Below, one piece after another: positions 60,240-64,000 of a stretch of 64,000 bases of DNA. The notes under the pieces were generated by a model. It did not search any database, was not told where the DNA came from, and saw only the letters and a list, made by a program, of their open reading frames with translations. The stretch is taken from NCBI GenBank assembly GCA_017886205.1, contig JAFNEO010000023.1, positions 1-64,000 of the forward strand, in the 5' to 3' direction. The stretch comes from Candidatus Aminicenantota bacterium. Lineage in GTDB: Bacteria > Acidobacteriota > Aminicenantia > Aminicenantales > UBA8522. Position 1 is the first letter of the stretch. Every line of letters starts with the position of its first letter. The translations under genes and the position numbers were made by a program.

Positions 60240-60399
60240 GTCGCGAGGCGACGAAGACGCCGTGGCGATCCCGTGGAGATTGCTTCGTCACCGGGTTCCT
60301 CGCAACGACATTCCTCGCTGGGGGAACGAGCGGGCTGACGAATCTATACCCGAGCTTTCCTTGAAAATTTCCCGGCCCCTGAGTATAGTTGAAAAGGCC

Positions 60400-63036
60400 A
60401 TGGCTCAGGACAACCCCGTCACTCCAATGATGGAACAGTACCTCCGTATTAAGCGAGAGCACCGGGATGCCATCCTGTTCTTCCGGCTGGGCGATTTCTA
60501 CGAAATGTTCTTCGAGGACGCCAAGACCGCCTCGCCGATCCTGGAGATCGCCCTGACTTCCCGCCAGAAGGTCCCGATGTGCGGGGTGCCCTACCATGCC
60601 GTCAACTCCTACCTGGCCAAGCTTCTCAAGCAGGGCTTCAAGGTGGCCATCTGCGAACAGGTCGAGGACCCGAAAACGGCCAAGGGCGTTGTGAGACGCG
60701 ATGTGATCAAGGTGCTGACCCCCGGCACCGCCGTTGAAGTCGATCTCGAAGGGGCCAAGGAGAATGTTTTTCTGGCCAGCGTTTTCTTCGGCCAGGATGG
60801 TTGGGGACTGGCCCTCATCGATTTGGCGAGCGGTCAGATCAGGACTACCGAAGGTTCTCTTGAGAACACCAAGCTCCTTACTGATGAACTGTTCCGCGCC
60901 TCCCCGAAGGAGGTCGTCTTGGCCGAAGGCCAGGACGAGGAGGTAGAACACGTCACCGCCAAGACCGACTTCGGGCCTTTCCTGAAGAGCCGCGTCGAAG
61001 ACTGGGTCTTCGACTTTCCCCAGTCGGAAAGCGTTCTTCTCGAACATTTTAAGGTTGGGTCGCTGGCTGGCTTCGGTCTGGAGGAGAAGAGGCTGGCCGT
61101 CCCGGCAGCCGGAGCGCTCCTCTATTATCTCAAAAAGGTCCGCAAGGGCTCCCTCTCCCTAGTCCAGAGGATCTCCTATGTCCATACCGGACAGCAGATG
61201 ACGCTCGACGCCACGACCATTAAGAACCTCGAGCTCATCCGCAACCTTCGGGACGGCCGGGTCAAAGACTCGTTCCTCGATGTCATCGACTTCACGATCA
61301 CCGCCATCGGGGGCCGCCTGCTCAAGGCTTGGTTGCTCCAGCCTCTTGTCGATGAAGCGGCCATCAATGCCCGGCTGGATGTCGTCGAGGAGTGGCTCGG
61401 GAGGACTGTCGAACGCCGGGGCCTGCGGGAAAGCCTCAAGGGCGTCTTCGACCTGGAGCGCCTGACCGGGAAGATCGCCTTGGCGGCGGCCCACGCGCGC
61501 GACCTCGTTTCCCTCAAACGATCGCTGGCGCCCTTGCCAGGCATCCAGGCCTTACTGAAGGATTTCCGGGCGGGCCTGAATGCCGAAACCCTAGCGGCCT
61601 GGGACAATGGTGAGGACATCGCCGCCCTCATCGACCGGTCCATCCTCGACGAACCGGCCTTCCTCCTCACTGAAGGCGGAATCATCAAGGACGGGTTCAG
61701 CTCCGGGCTCGACGACCTGCGCTCCATCAGCCGTTCCGGGAAGTTGTTCATCGCCGGGCTCGAGAAGAGGGAGCGGGACCGGACCGGCATCGGCTCGCTC
61801 AAAGTCCGTTACAATAAGGTTTTCGGGTATTACATCGAGGTAACTAAGCCGAACCTCCACCTCGTCCCGCCCGATTACAGCCGCAAGCAGACCCTGTTGA
61901 GCTCGGAGCGGTTCCTCACCCCCGAGCTCAAGGAGTACGAAGAGAAGGTGCTGACGGCCGAGGAAAAAATCGCCGAGCTCGAGCACGGTCTTTTTCTTGA
62001 AGTCCGGGAGGCGGTGGCCCGGGAGACGGGAAGGCTGCAGCGTATCGCCGCCGCCGTCGCCCGCCTCGACGTCCTCTCCTCGCTGGCCGAGCTGGCTTCG
62101 CAGCGGAATTATTTTCGGCCGCTGGTTGACCGGAACGGCCGGATCGCCATTTCCGAGGGGAGGCACCCGGTGGTCGAAAAAACGTCGGCCGAGCCGTTCA
62201 TCCCCAACGACACGCACCTCGACCGCGACGAGAACCAGATCCTCATCGTTACCGGACCCAACATGGGCGGCAAATCCACCTACCTCCGGCAGGTCGCCCT
62301 GATCACTATCCTTGGCCAGATGGGTTCCTTTGTCCCGGCCAAGCGAGCGGAGATCGGGGTGGTTGACCGCATCTTCACCCGCATCGGCGCCATGGATTTC
62401 TTGAACGTGGGCCAGTCGACCTTCATGGTCGAGATGCTGGAGACGGCCAATATCCTGAACAACGCCACACCCCGGAGCCTTCTGCTGCTGGATGAGATCG
62501 GCCGCGGCACGAGCACCTTTGACGGGCTGAGCATCGCCTGGGCGGTCGCCGAGTACCTCCACGAGAAAGAGGACACCCGGCCGATGACCCTCTTTGCCAC
62601 CCACTACCACGAGCTGACCGACCTGGCCCTGACCATGAAGAGGATCAAGAACTATCACGTCTCGGTCAAAGAGTGGAAGGAAGAGGTCATCTTCCTGCGC
62701 AAGATCGTCCCTGGCCCCTCCGACCAGAGCTACGGCATTCATGTGGCCAAGCTGGCCGGCATTCCCCGCTCCGTGATCGAGAGGGCCAAGGAGGTCCTCT
62801 TCAACCTGGAGAAGCTGGAGCTCGACGAGACCGGACTGCCGCGCCTGGCCTACCGGTCGCGCCGGAAGCGAGACAAGGCGCAGCTTCTTCTCTTTGCGGA
62901 AGAGAGGGAGCTGGAGCGGTGGCGGGAGCTCAAAGATGGGATCGAGGAGGTCGATATCTCCTCGCTGACCCCCCTGGACGCCCTCAATTTCCTGAGCGAT
63001 CTCAAGAAAAAGGTCAAAGAGACCGGGGAAGACTAG
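60400..63036 (+). CDS. mutS: DNA mismatch repair protein MutS
   Basis: MutS recognises mismatches and starts repair. The mismatch-binding Phe-x-Glu lies in [15 protein letters not shown]. Walker A is [18 protein letters not shown], Walker B is [16 protein letters not shown], and [12 protein letters not shown] follows. The protein is 878 residues, normal for MutS1. The ATG at 60400 has AAAAGG just before it, and the conserved sequence begins right there ([16 protein letters not shown]). A longer open frame (to 60184) would run through repeat copy D and is rejected as start. No mutL is nearby. Confidence 0.93.
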   Translation: MAQDNPVTPMMEQYLRIKREHRDAILFFRLGDFYEMFFEDAKTASPILEIALTSRQKVPMCGVPYHAVNSYLAKLLKQGFKVAICEQVEDPKTAKGVVRRDVIKVLTPGTAVEVDLEGAKENVFLASVFFGQDGWGLALIDLASGQIRTTEGSLENTKLLTDELFRASPKEVVLAEGQDEEVEHVTAKTDFGPFLKSRVEDWVFDFPQSESVLLEHFKVGSLAGFGLEEKRLAVPAAGALLYYLKKVRKGSLSLVQRISYVHTGQQMTLDATTIKNLELIRNLRDGRVKDSFLDVIDFTITAIGGRLLKAWLLQPLVDEAAINARLDVVEEWLGRTVERRGLRESLKGVFDLERLTGKIALAAAHARDLVSLKRSLAPLPGIQALLKDFRAGLNAETLAAWDNGEDIAALIDRSILDEPAFLLTEGGIIKDGFSSGLDDLRSISRSGKLFIAGLEKRERDRTGIGSLKVRYNKVFGYYIEVTKPNLHLVPPDYSRKQTLLSSERFLTPELKEYEEKVLTAEEKIAELEHGLFLEVREAVARETGRLQRIAAAVARLDVLSSLAELASQRNYFRPLVDRNGRIAISEGRHPVVEKTSAEPFIPNDTHLDRDENQILIVTGPNMGGKSTYLRQVALITILGQMGSFVPAKRAEIGVVDRIFTRIGAMDFLNVGQSTFMVEMLETANILNNATPRSLLLLDEIGRGTSTFDGLSIAWAVAEYLHEKEDTRPMTLFATHYHELTDLALTMKRIKNYHVSVKEWKEEVIFLRKIVPGPSDQSYGIHVAKLAGIPRSVIERAKEVLFNLEKLELDETGLPRLAYRSRRKRDKAQLLLFAEERELERWRELKDGIEEVDISSLTPLDALNFLSDLKKKVKETGED

Positions 63037-63178
63037 AGGCTCTCTGACTCGTCCTCGACTGGGAACTCCGGAGCAAAAAATAGCGTATTCTCATAAATTG
63101 TCAAGAGAAAAATTATCACCCTTTCTTCCCAAAAAGGAAAGATTTTGTCATACTACAAAGACGAGGAGTGAAGATGCC
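63037..63178. promoter_or_regulatory. mutS-clpB intergenic region
   Basis: This gap of about 140 bases is clearly AT-rich. It contains an imperfect inverted repeat TTTGT-CATACT-ACAAA near 63145-63160 just before the clpB Shine-Dalgarno (GAGGAG). TTGTCA motifs are present, but no well-spaced -10 was found. No CIRCE or HspR-type operator could be recognised. Confidence 0.3.
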
Positions 63179-64000
63179 ATGAGATGGGATCGATTGACCG
63201 TGATGTCCCAGGAAGCCTTTCAAGCGGCCCAGGCGAAGGCCGAGGAGATGGGCCACCAGGAAGTGCGGCCCGAGCATCTTCTATGGAGCTTCCTGGGTCA
63301 GGAAGAGAATGTCGTCGGCGCCGTCCTGACCAAGCTCGGCGTCGGCCCTCAGAAAATCCGGCAGGGGCTAGAGAAGGTCCTGGAGAGGATGCCGAAGACG
63401 AGCGGCGGAGAGGTCTATGTCGGTGCGGCGCTCCGGCAGCTCATGAACGAAGCTCAGAAGGAGGCCGATCAGCTCAAGGATGAATACATCTCCACCGAAC
63501 ATCTGTTTCTGGCTATGCTCAAGGACACGGCCGGCGGGGCCGGGATGATCCTGGCAGAGAACGGGGTCAGGGAGGATGCCGTGCTCCAGGCCCTGGCGGC
63601 GGTCCGGGGCACCCAGCGAATCACCGACCCCCAGCCGGAAGGCAAATACCAGGCCCTTGAGCGCTACGGCCGCGACCTTACCGACTTGGCCCGCCAGGGA
63701 AAGCTCGACCCGGTCATCGGCCGTGAGGAGGAAATCCGGCGTGTCGTCCAGGTGCTCTCCCGTCGGACCAAGAACAACCCGGTGCTCATCGGTGAGGCGG
63801 GGGTCGGGAAAACGGCCATTGTCGAAGGCCTGGCCCAGCGCATCGCCAACGGCGATGTCCCTCAATCGCTCAAGAATAAGCGGCTCATCGCCCTGGACAT
63901 CGGGTCACTCGTCGCCGGGACCAAGTATCGCGGTGAGTTTGAAGACCGGCTGAAGGCCGTCTTGAAGGAGATCCGGGAGGCCGGGGGCGAGATCGTCCTG
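63179..64000 (+). CDS. clpB: ATP-dependent disaggregase ClpB, 5' part
   Basis: The gene runs off the window end after 274 codons. The start [20 protein letters not shown] and the two Clp-N repeats ([22 protein letters not shown]) match ClpB. The NBD1 start is visible: [47 protein letters not shown] (Walker A GEAGVGKT), followed by [19 protein letters not shown]. ClpB rescues aggregated proteins with DnaK. The middle domain, which separates ClpB from ClpA/C, is not in the window, but MRxDRLT favours ClpB. Confidence 0.88.
   Translation, partial: MRWDRLTVMSQEAFQAAQAKAEEMGHQEVRPEHLLWSFLGQEENVVGAVLTKLGVGPQKIRQGLEKVLERMPKTSGGEVYVGAALRQLMNEAQKEADQLKDEYISTEHLFLAMLKDTAGGAGMILAENGVREDAVLQALAAVRGTQRITDPQPEGKYQALERYGRDLTDLARQGKLDPVIGREEEIRRVVQVLSRRTKNNPVLIGEAGVGKTAIVEGLAQRIANGDVPQSLKNKRLIALDIGSLVAGTKYRGEFEDRLKAVLKEIREAGGEIVL

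Larger units (their letters stand above)
59801..60399. other. Non-coding gap filled by tandem repeats
   Basis: No gene is visible in this 599-base gap before mutS. It contains direct copies B, C and D of a 92-93 bp element with spacers of 64 and 36 bases. Homology between copies extends some 20 bases past both ends. After 60240 follows a segment with GTCGC/GCGAC palindrome and the string GGAGATTGCTTCGTCAC...CTCGCAACGAC, a form common in dispersed intergenic repeats of other genomes (from memory). Confidence 0.55.

Noticed and set aside
60184-60399. N-terminal extension of MutS by 72 codons
   Set aside because: The extension is translated repeat copy D plus repeat-like DNA, and conserved MutS sequence begins at the ATG at 60400 with an AAAAGG site.
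58117-60399. CRISPR array at the repeat cluster
   Set aside because: Copies are 92-93 bp with internal symmetry, few in number, diverged, and with unequal spacers, one copy being inverted. This is not CRISPR architecture.
61591-62742. Minus-strand open frame of 383 codons opposite mutS
   Set aside because: Antisense to conserved MutS domains; no own features.
63037-63178. Heat-shock operator (CIRCE or HspR type) before clpB
   Set aside because: Only a weak five-base inverted repeat (TTTGT/ACAAA) was found; it does not match the known operators.

Overview
The window is a high-GC, densely coded bacterial segment from a diderm heterotroph. Evidence for an outer membrane is a TamB-like translocation protein, a BamA/TamA-type barrel with many POTRA repeats, a SurA-like N-terminal domain protein and a periplasmic HtrA protease. 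The mix of secreted S9 peptidase, POT-type transporter, GH28/GH29/GH38/GH51 hydrolases, propionyl/methylmalonyl-CoA carboxylase subunits and glucosylglycerate-type solute genes would fit an Acidobacteriota/Aminicenantota-like organism. That assignment is inference from gene content; no rRNA or tRNA gene was seen.

Layout. 77-2.9 kb: sulfatase-fold membrane protein, a degraded stretch and an orphan methyltransferase. 3.1-7.3 kb: a GH51 arabinofuranosidase cut off at its 3' end against osmC, a VOC relic, and a Maf-RlmD fusion. 7.3-10.8 kb: two glycosyltransferases and a HAD phosphatase that together look like a glucosylglycerate (or mannosylglucosylglycerate) compatible-solute module. 10.9-17 kb: POT transporter, S9 peptidase, two redox-related periplasmic proteins, TrmJ-like methyltransferase. 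17.1-25.6 kb: RsbU-like phosphatase, a shortened Ntn hydrolase, GNAT, TruD, a small lipoprotein, PyrE, a PKD-domain secreted protein, two gene relics and an L,D-transpeptidase-like lipoprotein. 25.7-38.2 kb: a minus-strand run that encodes two GH29 fucosidases, a GH38 mannosidase, a sugar-binding lipoprotein, a URO-D-like protein, a TPR lipoprotein, an HD-GYP sensor, a lipid kinase and HtrA. 38.4-41.5 kb: AhpD-like protein, GH28, STAS protein, cohesin-like lipoprotein. 41.6-57.5 kb: a long plus-strand run: HslV-HslU, FN3 lipoprotein, FAH-family hydrolase, transaldolase-like aldolase, three biotin-dependent carboxylase subunits, TamB, BamA-like, SurA-like, FabD. 57.5-64 kb: PgsA, a GNAT-DUF2156 pair bracketed by long inverted repeats, MutS, and the 5' part of ClpB.

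Two patterns stand out. First, between about 5 and 25 kb several genes keep both ends of a recognisable family but lack the middle, usually with the reading frame kept: two VOC/glyoxalase proteins, a choloylglycine-hydrolase-like protein and a hemerythrin-like domain. GH51 has lost its 3' end. Second, a family of 92-93 bp elements with CCGAAAC/GTTTCGG ends surrounds the GNAT-DUF2156 pair. Three are tandem and one is inverted, and the outer two lie in nearly identical 139 bp inverted arms. These repeats and deletion remnants are the most unusual content. The Maf-RlmD fusion, the seven-POTRA-like BamA protein and the POT transporter with an altered ExxER motif are also worth a look.
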